Notes: generated by a model from the sequence alone, not told the origin. A DNA stretch of 64,000 bases from Candidatus Saccharicenans sp. (GCA_024653215.1 JANLFU010000001.1:369932-433931), one strand, 5' to 3'; positions 25,406 through 34,997 are shown, counted from the first letter of the stretch. Made by a program: numbers and translations.

Positions 25406-25451
25406 TATTGTTTTCCCGCCTGGCTTTCTAGAACCCAGCCATACGGTCTGA

Positions 25452-26183
25452 TTATTTCAACACGAAAAGGGAATCGTCCAGCCCGGTGTTGTAAACTATT
25501 TCGTTGACCGTCATCCTGATGTATTCGACCCCGCCGTGGAAGACGGTTATGGAAAAGGCGGCCATGGTGCCGTCAACTTTCCTGTAGTCGGCCAGCACCT
25601 GTTCAGCCTCAACTTCGCCCCCGCTCGGGCTCAGGGTCTTGGTCCTGGTCTTGTAGGGCAGGAAGGTGGTGGCATCCACGTACACTGTGGCCGTGTCGCC
25701 GTTGGAAAACTTCTGTTCCAGGACGTGGCAGGTTTTTCCATTAACTTCTTCTTTGCCCTTGTAAGTATAAGTAATGCCGAATTTCTCTGGATTCAGGGTG
25801 GCGGAATTACCGAGGGCCTGTCTCCGCATCTGCTCGGACTGGTCAGGGGTCAGTTCCATCACTTCCCCCGTCTGGGGATTGGTGACCATGGCCTTCTGTC
25901 CGTCATATACCTGTATTATGCTCATGCCCATAACTTCTATTTCCGTCCGGGACTTATCGGGCTCTTTCTGGTACATGGTAAAGGGAGTGCTCATTCCGTA
26001 CTGGATTATTTCCATCGTCCCGCTCATCCTGGTGTCCTTGATACCGGACAGGACCTCTCTCCCGCCCAGGGCCTTGATCATGTTTTCCAGGATGTCTTTT
26101 TCAGTCTGGGCCAGGCCGGGCCGGCTAAAAGCCAACACCATCAGCAGCACCAGGGAAAAACTCAGGTATTTCTTTGCTTTCAT
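25452..26183 (-). CDS. Secreted LolA/LolB-fold-like protein, function unknown
   Basis: A 243-residue protein with signal peptide MKAKKYLSFSLVLLMVLAFSRPGLAQ. After cleavage it starts TEKDILENMIKALGGREVLSGIKDTRMSGTMEI, a pattern common in outer membrane lipoprotein-sorting-like proteins (LolA/LolB fold). Alternating beta-strands such as DTATVYVDATTFLPYKTRTKTL and the final EYIRMTVNEIVYNTGLDDSLF fit that half-barrel. A strong CAGGAGGAAATC site precedes the ATG. It is monocistronic and converges on the fabZ terminator. Whether it carries lipoproteins or another lipid ligand cannot be judged from sequence. Confidence 0.7.
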   Translation of the reverse strand: MKAKKYLSFSLVLLMVLAFSRPGLAQTEKDILENMIKALGGREVLSGIKDTRMSGTMEIIQYGMSTPFTMYQKEPDKSRTEIEVMGMSIIQVYDGQKAMVTNPQTGEVMELTPDQSEQMRRQALGNSATLNPEKFGITYTYKGKEEVNGKTCHVLEQKFSNGDTATVYVDATTFLPYKTRTKTLSPSGGEVEAEQVLADYRKVDGTMAAFSITVFHGGVEYIRMTVNEIVYNTGLDDSLFVLK

Positions 26184-26282
26184 GATTTCCTCCTGTGTCT
26201 AATACTTAAATTATACATAATTGATACGTGAAAAGACAGGCAAAGTTCAAAGGCAGGCAGGGGGGTGAGAATGTTTTTTAAA

Positions 26283-26302
26283 AATCACCCCGCGGGGTGA
26301 TT
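26283..26302. promoter_or_regulatory. Perfect 20-bp palindrome
   Basis: AATCACCCCGCGGGGTGATT at 26283-26302 is a perfect palindrome in the gap between the divergent LolA-like gene and the cyclase gene. It has no loop and is flanked by an A/T run (GTTTTTTAAA) on the left. It could be an operator for a dimeric regulator or part of a terminator. Confidence 0.5.
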
Positions 26303-26352
26303 GCCTCCGCTTCGGGTTTTCCTTATTTTATTATCAAACAAGGCGTAAGATT

Positions 26353-27609
26353 ATGATCTGGGATAGCAAGGAAGACAGGTATAAGCTTATATTCGATACC
26401 GTTCCCACCCCCGCCCTGCTCCTGGATCTTGATAACAATATAGAGGATTTTAACGACCGCTGCCTGGAATATTTTCCCAGCCCCGAGTTCCACAAGGTAC
26501 TGTACGGGAGCAAGGTTCCCGTCTCGCGGATTTTCCCCTGGCTGGCCAATTCTCTCTCGGCCCTGAGCTCGGGCAACTCCCGGGAACTGACCTTCGAGCA
26601 ACAGGTAGCCTCCGATAAGGGCCGGCTCATCTTCCAGGTCAGGGTCAAGAAGATTCTTGATCCTTTTGACAACCACCGCAGCACCCTGGTGGTCATGAAC
26701 GACATCACCACCATCGTCGAAGCCGAAGAAAAAATCAAGAGAGCCCGTGATTTCTACCTGACCCTGTTCGAAGAATTCCCGGCCATGATCTGGCGGGCCG
26801 GGACCGATGGCCGGTTTGACTATTTCAACCGGGCCTGGCTGGCCTTTACCGGCCGGACGGCCGAAGAAGAAGCCGGCCTGGGCTGGCTGCAGAACCTGCC
26901 TGAGCCCGACAAGAAGAGATTCCAGCTGAGTTACGAATCTGCCCTTAAGGACAGGAGACCCTTTGAGGTTGAGTTCCGGATGAAACGGTTTGATGGACAG
27001 GTCCGCTGGGTCCTGTGCGTGGGCCGTCCCTTCAACGGCCTGGACGGGGAGTTCGCCGGGTTTATTGGCTCCTGCTATGACATCACCGAGAGAAAAAACC
27101 AGGAAGAACAGCTGGCCTACCAGGCCCTGCATGACCCCCTGACCGGTCTGCCCAACCGCCGCATGCTGGAGGTTATCCTGCCCCGGCTGATAGAGGAGAG
27201 TGCCCAGGGCAAATCCAGCGCTCTGTTCTTCATCGACCTGGATAATTTCAAGCTGGTCAACGACAACTTCGGCCACCACGTGGGCGACAGCCTGCTGGTG
27301 GAGCTGGGCCGAATAATCCAGAAGCAGCTGCGATCGGGCGACAGGTTGATTCGCCTGGGCGGGGACGAGTTTGCCATCCTGCTGGACGGAGTCCAGAGAA
27401 AGGAAGCGGAGGCCATAGCTTCCCGGCTTCTGGAAAGCGTGGCCAATTACCAGTTTGTCACCCCCCAGAAATCCTTCAACCTGTTTTTAAGTATTGGAGT
27501 GGCCTTGATCACCGGCCAGGTCGACCAGGAAATAATCATGTCCAGGGCCGATACCGCCATGTACCAGGCCAAGGAGCGCGGGGGAAACCAGTACGTTATT
27601 TATGATTGA
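26353..27609 (+). CDS. PAS-domain diguanylate cyclase (GGDEF)
   Basis: A 418-residue protein that should make cyclic di-GMP from two GTP. Two PAS-like sensor regions (about residues 5-125 and 130-250; the second with FEEFPAMIWRAGTDGRFDYFNRAWLAFTGR and a PAC segment EFRMKRFDGQVRWVLCVGRPF) precede a GGDEF domain. The catalytic GGDEF is at residues 336-340, and the product-inhibition I-site RxxD (RSGD, 327-330) sits exactly five residues before it, so feedback control is likely. The domain begins with DPLTGLPNRRML. No signal peptide or membrane helices are seen, so it is cytosolic. The nearest upstream element is the 20-bp palindrome. Confidence 0.94.
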   Translation: MIWDSKEDRYKLIFDTVPTPALLLDLDNNIEDFNDRCLEYFPSPEFHKVLYGSKVPVSRIFPWLANSLSALSSGNSRELTFEQQVASDKGRLIFQVRVKKILDPFDNHRSTLVVMNDITTIVEAEEKIKRARDFYLTLFEEFPAMIWRAGTDGRFDYFNRAWLAFTGRTAEEEAGLGWLQNLPEPDKKRFQLSYESALKDRRPFEVEFRMKRFDGQVRWVLCVGRPFNGLDGEFAGFIGSCYDITERKNQEEQLAYQALHDPLTGLPNRRMLEVILPRLIEESAQGKSSALFFIDLDNFKLVNDNFGHHVGDSLLVELGRIIQKQLRSGDRLIRLGGDEFAILLDGVQRKEAEAIASRLLESVANYQFVTPQKSFNLFLSIGVALITGQVDQEIIMSRADTAMYQAKERGGNQYVIYD

Positions 27610-27720
27610 TACCGCCTGTTTCCTGACCGACCCTGCCAAGTAAGTTTCATCGTCTATTGATTTTGTCTTTATTTGCTCGCGGTGCTGTATTAAAATGGGG
27701 CTCTGAAGCAGGAGCCGGAA

Positions 27721-28353
27721 ATGACTGCCCGGATAACAAAACAAACATTCCTGATGCTTTTTCTCGCGCTCTTATCCTTAGCCTCCGATCTCACAGCCGG
27801 AATTATGATCCGGCCCGGTTTCAAGCTGGGTGGCGGGGTTGCTAACAATTTCGGTCAGGATACCTATCAGCAGCGGTGGCAGGTTTCTCTCCAGGCGGGG
27901 CTGTTTGTGGAACTTTACCTTCGAAACCGCCTATCCGCCCAGGCCGAGCTGAACTTTGTCCGGAAAGGCTCGGTTTACCGGCTGGATTCGGACGGCCTGG
28001 AGTACGTGGAAAGGTACCTTTTTGACTACCTGGAGCTTCCCGTCCTGGTCAAATATTATTTTGCCAGCGTGAAAAGGCTGAACTTCTATGTTTATGCCGG
28101 GCCCTCAGTCGCCCTTAACCTGAAGGCCAGGCTCAGGGTGACCTTCGATGACCTGGAAGAAACAGTTGTGGTTGATAACCTCCAGGGGACCGACCTGCTG
28201 CTGAACGGGGGAGCCGGTGCGGCCATAAGCCTGAAACCCGGTAGTTTCATCCTGGAAGCACGCTACAGTCACGGGCTGAAATCGGTGGCCACCGAGCCCG
28301 GAGCAGATATCCGGAACAAGAGCCTGCTCCTCCTGGCCGGCTTCAAATTCTGA
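27721..28353 (+). CDS. Outer membrane beta-barrel protein, PorT-like family
   Basis: A 210-residue protein with signal peptide MTARITKQTFLMLFLALLSLASDLTA, then amphipathic strands ending at LLLLAGFKF, a C-terminal aromatic typical of outer membrane barrels. Strands such as VSLQAGLFVELYLRNRLSAQAELNFVRKGSVY and RYLFDYLELPVLVKYYF match the small 8-stranded OMP_b-brl_2/PorT-like family. Function unknown. An AGGAG site and a TAAAAT -10 (27691-27696) precede the ATG. It converges on the giant peptidase gene with a 10-base gap. Confidence 0.78.
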   Translation: MTARITKQTFLMLFLALLSLASDLTAGIMIRPGFKLGGGVANNFGQDTYQQRWQVSLQAGLFVELYLRNRLSAQAELNFVRKGSVYRLDSDGLEYVERYLFDYLELPVLVKYYFASVKRLNFYVYAGPSVALNLKARLRVTFDDLEETVVVDNLQGTDLLLNGGAGAAISLKPGSFILEARYSHGLKSVATEPGADIRNKSLLLLAGFKF

Positions 28354-28363
28354 CCGTCCCGGT

Positions 28364-31300
28364 TTATTTCTTAAGGCTGCCGGGCCGCCTTCTCTGGAAT
28401 TCAATCCTGATCCTGTTCTGGACCTCTTCTTCAATGACCGCCGTGTCGAAAACCAGCCCGGCCAGGTACCTGGCGTGAGCCCGCAGGTAGGCCACACCCT
28501 GCCGGCAGAGAAAGTCCAGCCAGGAGCCGGTGGCCGTTTCATCCATCACCTCGGGGGTCTGTTCGACCAGGGTCATCTGGCTGCGCTGGTTCAGGCGGTT
28601 TTCGGCTGAAGACTGCCTCCGGGCAAAAATGTTGAGTCCATCATATATCTCCAGGGGCGAAACAAAGGGAGACCAGCGCCTGGCCCAGCGGTCATAGCGG
28701 GAATAGAACTTCTGGTTGGAGTCCCGAATTCCAGGCGTGGAATTCATCTCTTCAATCAGAATTTTTTTGAGCTCTTCGGCCGCCTCTCGGTAGGGTCGGT
28801 AGATATCAAGGCTCAGCTGGCGGTAGTAGGTGAACCAGCCCTTGGGAATCCAGTAATCGCGGAAGAGGTAGGGTGAATATCCGGAGAACATCTGGACCCA
28901 TTCGTGGGAGGGATAACCATGCAGGTTCAGATAGATATCGGGCAGCCAGTCGCGGTTTATCCGGGCCCGAACCCTGGCTTCCGGCAGCAGCGGCTGGCCC
29001 AGGCCCACCTGGTAGCCAATGTCAACTCCAAGCGAGCTGTACCTCCCGGCGTGCAGGCTGTGGAAGGGTTCGTTCTTCCAAAGTTCCAGGGCCAGGGCCG
29101 CCCCGTCCGGGTTTTCCATGGGCTGGATGACCACCGAGAATTTCTTGAGAAAATCCTGGTAGCTCCGGTCGGAGGCCAGCAACTTCGCAAATAGCAGCGA
29201 ATAGTTGGTGGCCGAAACTTCGTTGGCATGCTGCCGGGCGGTAAGGTGAAGCACCGGTTTTAAGGTGATTAGCCTGGGCAGGGAAACATAGTCACCGGCC
29301 GGAAGGTAAATTTCCAGGACCGGAACCGGTCTTCCCTCGTAGGAATAACCGCCAACATAACTCCTGATGGACGGGTGTCGGGCCAGACCGGAGGCTATCT
29401 TGAGGCATTCTTCCGGACCAATTATCCGGTCGGTGGGAATATCAACGGCCGGGTCAGCAGTCGCTGTAATTGAGCTTCCGGGCGAGGTCGGGGCTACCGG
29501 GATTATCCTTTCTGAATGCAGGTCCTGGTCTTGAATTCTTATTTTTAAGTTTTGCACCCCGGGGAAAGAGAAAAACTGGCCGCCGGTCACTTTTTCCCTC
29601 TGACGGGACAAGATCTCCAGCATTGAGGCCAGAAGGGTGTAGTCGGTTTCCTTCTCCAACTGGAGTGAAAGTGCGGCTGATTCCAGGCGGTCACGGCTGG
29701 CATCATAAACCAGCTCATCCAGGCGGAGGCTCTTGGGTTTTATCAGGCTGAATTCCAGGGTTTTCCTGGCCGGCGGCCGACCGCCGGCCGTCCAGCTCAG
29801 GGTCATGGTCGGTTTTCTGGAACGGAAATCTTCCAGCCTGAAGCTGACCCTGGGGGCCTGGCCTTCGCTTGAAGGATGAATGACCGGCAGGACGTTGCCC
29901 GGGGCTGAAGAACGTGAAGCGTCGGCCGGAAGACTCAGGTCTTCCTCGGTCCAGCCGGTTATGGCCCGCAGAAAGTCCAGGGTGTCGAAATAGATTTCAT
30001 CGTGCAGCGCTTCCAGGGAACTTACGATTTCCTCGTCCAGTCCGAGGCGGTAATCCGGTTCGCTCAACCACAGCTCCAGGGCCAGTCTCTTGAAATATGG
30101 TTGCTTGGCAAAGGTCGGCTCGTTCCCGGTCTTTTGCAGGACGAAGTCACGGAGCGGCCTCAGGATTTCATCCTGGTAGAATTCCCAGAATTTTTCCGGG
30201 TCGGTCTGAACTGTGGATTCAAGTACGGTCTGGCCGTTCTGGCTGACCCGACACCAGCCGGTGGTGATGGTCACCGTCCCCCAGTCGGGCATAAGACGCA
30301 GGAAGGGAATTTCCCTGGTTGATGGTGAAAAATCTCCCTGCCAGAGAAGCTGGTCCTGGCGGTCAAAAACCCGAACCTCGTAGGTGGCCCCGTTAGCCGG
30401 CTTTTTTTCGAACTGGATGTTTTCAACCGGAAGACTCAGTCCGGAAGCCAGGATTTCGTCCACCGGGTAGAGTTCCTGGAGCCAGCGGTTGGGGTCGGTG
30501 TAAAACCTCTTGATTTTTCTTCCGGGCTGGTCCTCAACCCCGGCAAAGCGGACAAGAACTCTTTGAACCGGGAGGTTCTTAAGCCGGGGAAGGACGGTTT
30601 CGGTCAGCCAGAAAAAGCCGGGTTTATAGGCCGAGAGAACCTCGACTTCACCCCGGAGGTTTTTGGCCCGGAGCAACTCTTCAACCTGCTGCCGGACTTT
30701 CTCTCTTACTGCTGGAGATTCGCTCAGGCCCAGGCTGATCATAATTCCATCGGGCCGTTTGATTTTATCTAATGCCTCTTGCACCAGGCCGAGGGCGGCC
30801 TCGGCTTCCCAGGCCCATTCCCTGGCTCCACTCAAAACCTCCACCGGCCGGTCCATGGCCTCGACTGTGACTTTGAGCTTTGTTCCTGGCAGCTCTTTAT
30901 TCAGTAAAGACTCAACTTCCTGTCCAAAAGCCGGGTTTTCCCGGGGCAGGGTTATGGTCACCTCCAGTCTTTCCGGTTGTTCCCGGCCGAGCTTCTTTAT
31001 TTCTTCGGTCAGCCTGTCCAAGAAATAAACCTCGGCGGCCCCGTTCTTACCTTCAAGAAATTTTTCTATCTCTTCTTTTAACCCGGAAATTTCCGGCTCT
31101 CCCTTCCTGAATTCAGTGAGGTAGGGGAACTTCCGGCTGAAAAAGGCCAGGGTTTTATCCAGAACCTCGGGCGAAGGGGAAGTAATCAGCAGCGAATCGG
31201 AGGAACCGGGTGCCGAGGGCAGCATCTTTATCAATCCCTGCCCGGGACCAAGCTCGGTGGCCTTGAGCTTGCCTTTTCGAATCAGGTCCCGGGTAAGCGA

Positions 31301-32497
31301 ATTCTCTCCCACCAGAACTGGAGCTATTAGGGTCTTCGGGTTTTCGATTTCTTTATCCAGGTAGACCAGTGGAAAGGAACCCCCGGCTGTTTCCAGTATC
31401 AGCCTGGTGGCCAGCAGCTGAAGGTTTCGACCGGAATAATCAGCCGGTATGATGATAGCCGTTTCTATGCCATCGGCAATTCCGTCACCGTTGCGGTCGG
31501 CATAAAACCCCTTTCCGGAAAAGGCTTCGGTCAGGTCAAACTGCCTGGGTTTTTCCGGAACCCTGGGGATTTCCTTAAAGCCTGGTGTCAGAAGACGCCG
31601 GGAAGAGCCCGGCCGGGGCAGGCTGACCCTGTCTTCCCGGCCCAAAGAATTCAGGATGAATTCCAGGCTGGCGCAGGCCGGGTAGGCCAGGATTTCGGTA
31701 TTCTGCCCGAGGGTTCTCTCCCGGGATAGCTGGCGAAGAGAAGCTGCCACTCTTTCCAGGTCGGAAAGCCGGGAAAAATCGAGCTTAACCGTCAGGGAAG
31801 CAATCTCGCCCGCGGCCTCAAAATTGAGTGAATTCAGGCTGGACGGAAGACCGGTTGATGGCGGGAAGGTATAAAGCAGCCTGGTGACTGACACTCCTTG
31901 CGGATTGACCTTGATTCCTTCCAGGAATTTTTCCAGGTCCTTTTCCAGCCTTTCGTAGGTGTAGCCGGATTCCCGGCCCCAGATTTCCCAGAAATATGGC
32001 CAGCGCAGGAAAAAAGCCCTTCCGGTCTGGAGCAGGCTTTGGGGCGAACCACCCAAGCATATCAGCCCGGATTGACCCTGGTAATTGAAAGTCGCCACCA
32101 GTCCTTCACCGGGTTTAAGGCGGGTTGGGTCAATTCTTTCGGATGCCAGGATTTTCCTGGCCAGCTTCAACCTGGAGCCGATCAGCACCGGGTTCTTCAG
32201 GCGAGTAAAGTCCCTGACTTCCGATTCCAGGTAAACCAGCTTGAAGTCCAGGGCCAGGCTCTCCAGGTTGACTCTGGCGGCCAGGTCGGCGGCCAGGGCT
32301 GTTTCTTCGGCCAGGGGATTATCCGGGATGATTATGGCCAGGGCGATTTTTTCAGCCAGGCCATCTCCATCTTCGTCCAGGAGAGTTTTTCCCTGGCGGA
32401 AAAGGTGTGACAGGCTGAAATCACCGGAGGCTGCCTGGCTGGCCAGCAGCCCCGAAATGACAAAGCATAAAATTAATAAGATTGATCTGCGTCGCAT
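28364..32497 (-). CDS. Giant secreted M14-type zinc carboxypeptidase-like protein
   Basis: A 1377-residue exported protein. The start at 32497 (MRRRSILLILCFVISGLLAS) is chosen because GAGGG lies 5 bases upstream and the promoter -10 (32518-32526) would cut off earlier ATGs at 32527. Two related N-terminal segments each begin with a Ca-loop-like acidic motif: DEDGDGLAEKIALAIIIPD and, about 320 residues later, DRNGDGIADGIETAIIIPAD. A long middle region (about 500-1000) is unassigned. The C-terminal M14-type domain shows HLTARQHANEVSA (zinc-binding HxxE, near residue 1087), a QPMENPDG segment, and LNLHGYPSHEW (third His, near 1190). The full set of peptidase residues was not verified. Likely role: digestion of extracellular peptides. 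Confidence 0.8.
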   Translation of the reverse strand: MRRRSILLILCFVISGLLASQAASGDFSLSHLFRQGKTLLDEDGDGLAEKIALAIIIPDNPLAEETALAADLAARVNLESLALDFKLVYLESEVRDFTRLKNPVLIGSRLKLARKILASERIDPTRLKPGEGLVATFNYQGQSGLICLGGSPQSLLQTGRAFFLRWPYFWEIWGRESGYTYERLEKDLEKFLEGIKVNPQGVSVTRLLYTFPPSTGLPSSLNSLNFEAAGEIASLTVKLDFSRLSDLERVAASLRQLSRERTLGQNTEILAYPACASLEFILNSLGREDRVSLPRPGSSRRLLTPGFKEIPRVPEKPRQFDLTEAFSGKGFYADRNGDGIADGIETAIIIPADYSGRNLQLLATRLILETAGGSFPLVYLDKEIENPKTLIAPVLVGENSLTRDLIRKGKLKATELGPGQGLIKMLPSAPGSSDSLLITSPSPEVLDKTLAFFSRKFPYLTEFRKGEPEISGLKEEIEKFLEGKNGAAEVYFLDRLTEEIKKLGREQPERLEVTITLPRENPAFGQEVESLLNKELPGTKLKVTVEAMDRPVEVLSGAREWAWEAEAALGLVQEALDKIKRPDGIMISLGLSESPAVREKVRQQVEELLRAKNLRGEVEVLSAYKPGFFWLTETVLPRLKNLPVQRVLVRFAGVEDQPGRKIKRFYTDPNRWLQELYPVDEILASGLSLPVENIQFEKKPANGATYEVRVFDRQDQLLWQGDFSPSTREIPFLRLMPDWGTVTITTGWCRVSQNGQTVLESTVQTDPEKFWEFYQDEILRPLRDFVLQKTGNEPTFAKQPYFKRLALELWLSEPDYRLGLDEEIVSSLEALHDEIYFDTLDFLRAITGWTEEDLSLPADASRSSAPGNVLPVIHPSSEGQAPRVSFRLEDFRSRKPTMTLSWTAGGRPPARKTLEFSLIKPKSLRLDELVYDASRDRLESAALSLQLEKETDYTLLASMLEILSRQREKVTGGQFFSFPGVQNLKIRIQDQDLHSERIIPVAPTSPGSSITATADPAVDIPTDRIIGPEECLKIASGLARHPSIRSYVGGYSYEGRPVPVLEIYLPAGDYVSLPRLITLKPVLHLTARQHANEVSATNYSLLFAKLLASDRSYQDFLKKFSVVIQPMENPDGAALALELWKNEPFHSLHAGRYSSLGVDIGYQVGLGQPLLPEARVRARINRDWLPDIYLNLHGYPSHEWVQMFSGYSPYLFRDYWIPKGWFTYYRQLSLDIYRPYREAAEELKKILIEEMNSTPGIRDSNQKFYSRYDRWARRWSPFVSPLEIYDGLNIFARRQSSAENRLNQRSQMTLVEQTPEVMDETATGSWLDFLCRQGVAYLRAHARYLAGLVFDTAVIEEEVQNRIRIEFQRRRPGSLKK

Positions 32498-32517
32498 TTT
32501 AACCCTCATCGCCCCGA

Positions 32518-32526
32518 ATTTTATCA
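32518..32526 (-). promoter_or_regulatory. Extended -10 promoter of the M14 peptidase gene
   Basis: Read on the minus strand, TGATAAAAT occupies 32526-32518. The predicted start near 32511 gives a leader of about 14 bases to ATG 32497, with GAGGG inside it. Confidence 0.55.
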
Positions 32527-32763
32527 TTTATCAGGCAGCCTGGTAAAAGTTTTTAAGCTACCGGGAGAACCGTGTGATGTTGGTCGAGCCGAAGGCAGAA
32601 ATGACAGGCCTAAAATTCTGTTTGTATTTATTCTTACCACCGAAGATAATAAAAAGAGAAATATGTTTTTCAGAGTTTCGGGCCGACTAATTATCTGTCC
32701 TGTTATTTTTCCAGGAAACGTATCTGGATATTATGGCGAGCCGGCCTGATTAAAGGAGGTCTC

Positions 32764-34770
32764 ATGACAACCAATGCTTTTATTCGCTTTTTAATATTTA
32801 CCGTGATCCTGCTGGTTGGATCCGTAATTTCGGCCTGGCTACCCGGACAGGGGAGGGCGGCTTCCGGGGTCTCGGTCAGCTCTCCTAATAACCGGGTCGA
32901 GGTGAAAATTGAACTCGGAAACCAGATTGCTTATTCCGTTTATTATGATGGGAAACAGGTCCTGGCCCCGTCTTCGGTTTCTATGACCATAAACGACAAC
33001 GTGGTCCTGGGCCGGAGGCCGGTCCTGGAGAATACCACCAGAACCAAAGTGGATAAGACCATCAACCCCCCGGTCAGGGAAAAAAGGGCCGTGATCGTAG
33101 ATAAGTATAATGAGGTTAACCTCAAATTCAGGGGAAATTTCGGCCTGGTTTTCAGGGTCTATGATGACGGCCTGGCCTACAGGTTCTATACCGGCTACCG
33201 GGCCCCCATAAAAGTTCGAGCCGAAGAGGCCAGGTTCAATTTCCCCGACAATTACCAGGTCTATTTTCCTTTCACCAGGGGTTTTCATACCTCCTTTGAA
33301 AGCAATTACAGCTACCTGCCGCTCAAGGATATTGGCCAGGAACGTTTTGGTTTCGCTCCGGTGGTGGTGGAAATACCCGACGGCCCCAGGGTGGCCATCA
33401 CTGACGTGGCCGTCGATGATTACCCGGGGATGTTCCTGACCGGGAGCGACCAGGGCCAGCCCGGGCTGATGGGTAAGTTTGCTCCCTACCCGCTGGAAGA
33501 AAAATTGCGGGACAAGAGCGACCGGGAGCTGGAGGTGGTCAGGGCTGCCGATTACATCGCTGAAACCAGGGGTGGCCGGCAGTATCCCTGGCGGTTGATT
33601 GTCCTGGCCGAAAAGGATGCCGACCTCATCAGCACCGATATCGTCTACCGGCTGTCTCCGGAGCTGGAGCTCAGGGATACCTCCTGGATCAAGCCGGGCA
33701 AGGTGGCCTGGGACTGGTGGAATGCCAATAATGTTTACGGCGTGGATTTCAGGGCCGGGATCAATACCGAGACCTATAAGTACTACATTGATTTTGCTTC
33801 AAAATTCGGGATTGAGTACATCATCCTGGACGAGGGCTGGTCGGACCCGGCTGACCTGTTCAAGGTCAACCCGGAGATAAACCTGGAAGAGCTGGTTCAT
33901 TACGGCCAGCAGAAGAACGTGGGGCTGATTCTCTGGTGCGTCTGGCTGACCCTGGACCGTCAGCTCGACCGGGCCCTGGATTATTTTCAGAAAATCGGGG
34001 TGAAGGGGATAAAGGTCGACTTCATGGACCGGGATGACCAGAAGATGGTCAATTTTTACCGGCGCTGCGCGGCCGCGGCCGCCCGGCGGCGCCTGCTGGT
34101 AGATTTTCACGGTGCCCATAAGCCGGTTGGACTGAGAAGGGCTTTTCCCAATATCCTGACCAAGGAAGGGGTGCTCGGCCTGGAATACAGCAAGTGGAGC
34201 ACCCAGGTTACCCCCGACCACGACCTGATGCTGCCATTTCTCAGGATGCTGGCCGGCCCGATGGATTACACCCCCGGGGCCATGCGTAATGCCCAGGAAA
34301 GACAGTTCCGGGCCGTGTTCGATGTGCCCATGAGCCAGGGGACCAGGTGCCACCAGCTGGCCATGTATGTTGTCTACGAATCGCCGCTCCAGATGCTGTG
34401 CGACTCTCCCTCCGCCTACCTGCGGGAGCCGGAAGTCATGGATTTCCTGTCAAAGGTGCCCACGGTCTGGGACGAGACCAGGGTCCTGGAAGCCAAGATT
34501 GGAGATTTCGCGGTGGTGGCCAGGAAGAACGGAGAGAGCTGGTACCTGGGAGCCATGACCGACTGGACACCCAGGGAATTTGAACTGAAACTGGATTTCC
34601 TGGAGCCGGGTAAACTGTGGGTAGCCGACCTCTGGCTGGACGGCCCCAATGCCGGCCGCTTTGCCTCCGATTTCAGTCACCAGAACCTTAAAATAGCTTC
34701 CGGGGAGACAATTAAAGTGAAACTGGCCCCCGGCGGGGGAGCCGTGGTCAGGCTGACCCCGGCCCGATGA
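32764..34770 (+). CDS. Glycoside hydrolase family 97 (retaining-type) alpha-glycosidase
   Basis: A 668-residue exported enzyme of the GH97 family (SusB-like). A signal-anchor-like N-terminus is followed by an N-terminal beta-sandwich (SVSSPNNRVEVKIELGNQIAYSVYYDGK), the (beta/alpha)8 barrel (WDWWNANNVYGVDFRAGI, IILDEGWSDPADLF) and a C-terminal domain. KGIKVDFMDRDDQ carries an Asp where retaining GH97 members have their nucleophile; inverting members rely on glutamates instead. LVDFHGAHKPVGLRRAFPN is also typical. An AAAGGAGG site precedes the ATG. Substrate is an alpha-glucoside or alpha-galactoside; no susC/D genes are adjacent. Confidence 0.93.
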   Translation: MTTNAFIRFLIFTVILLVGSVISAWLPGQGRAASGVSVSSPNNRVEVKIELGNQIAYSVYYDGKQVLAPSSVSMTINDNVVLGRRPVLENTTRTKVDKTINPPVREKRAVIVDKYNEVNLKFRGNFGLVFRVYDDGLAYRFYTGYRAPIKVRAEEARFNFPDNYQVYFPFTRGFHTSFESNYSYLPLKDIGQERFGFAPVVVEIPDGPRVAITDVAVDDYPGMFLTGSDQGQPGLMGKFAPYPLEEKLRDKSDRELEVVRAADYIAETRGGRQYPWRLIVLAEKDADLISTDIVYRLSPELELRDTSWIKPGKVAWDWWNANNVYGVDFRAGINTETYKYYIDFASKFGIEYIILDEGWSDPADLFKVNPEINLEELVHYGQQKNVGLILWCVWLTLDRQLDRALDYFQKIGVKGIKVDFMDRDDQKMVNFYRRCAAAAARRRLLVDFHGAHKPVGLRRAFPNILTKEGVLGLEYSKWSTQVTPDHDLMLPFLRMLAGPMDYTPGAMRNAQERQFRAVFDVPMSQGTRCHQLAMYVVYESPLQMLCDSPSAYLREPEVMDFLSKVPTVWDETRVLEAKIGDFAVVARKNGESWYLGAMTDWTPREFELKLDFLEPGKLWVADLWLDGPNAGRFASDFSHQNLKIASGETIKVKLAPGGGAVVRLTPAR

Positions 34771-34924
34771 GGGGCTGGGATTAACTCCCTCGGCTGCCCT
34801 GAGAGAAGAGGCGAGAGACGGGACGGCTCTCAAAGATATGAAAAAATATTCATATATTACAGATTATAAATAAATTAGAGCCACCTTCTGGTTTCTCCTG
34901 GCAGTATCCATTCGGGTCATTTTA

Positions 34925-34933
34925 TGCTATAAT
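34925..34933 (+). promoter_or_regulatory. Extended -10 promoter candidate P1 for the SpoIID-like gene
   Basis: TGcTATAAT at 34925-34933, a consensus extended -10. A transcript from here would start near 34940 and include the hairpin at 34963. Confidence 0.5.
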
Positions 34934-34962
34934 AAACATCGTTCTGGAAGCGGGTTTTAAGG

Positions 34963-34983
34963 GCTTTGGCCGGAGGCCAAAGC
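34963..34983 (+). promoter_or_regulatory. 9-bp hairpin in the leader region
   Basis: GCTTTGGCC (34963-34971) and GGCCAAAGC (34975-34983) with a 3-base loop. It is followed by A-rich sequence and not U-rich, so a terminator on the plus strand is unlikely. Its 3' arm is also complementary to 35146-35153. Confidence 0.55.
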
Positions 34984-34997
34984 TCTTAAAAAAAGTC

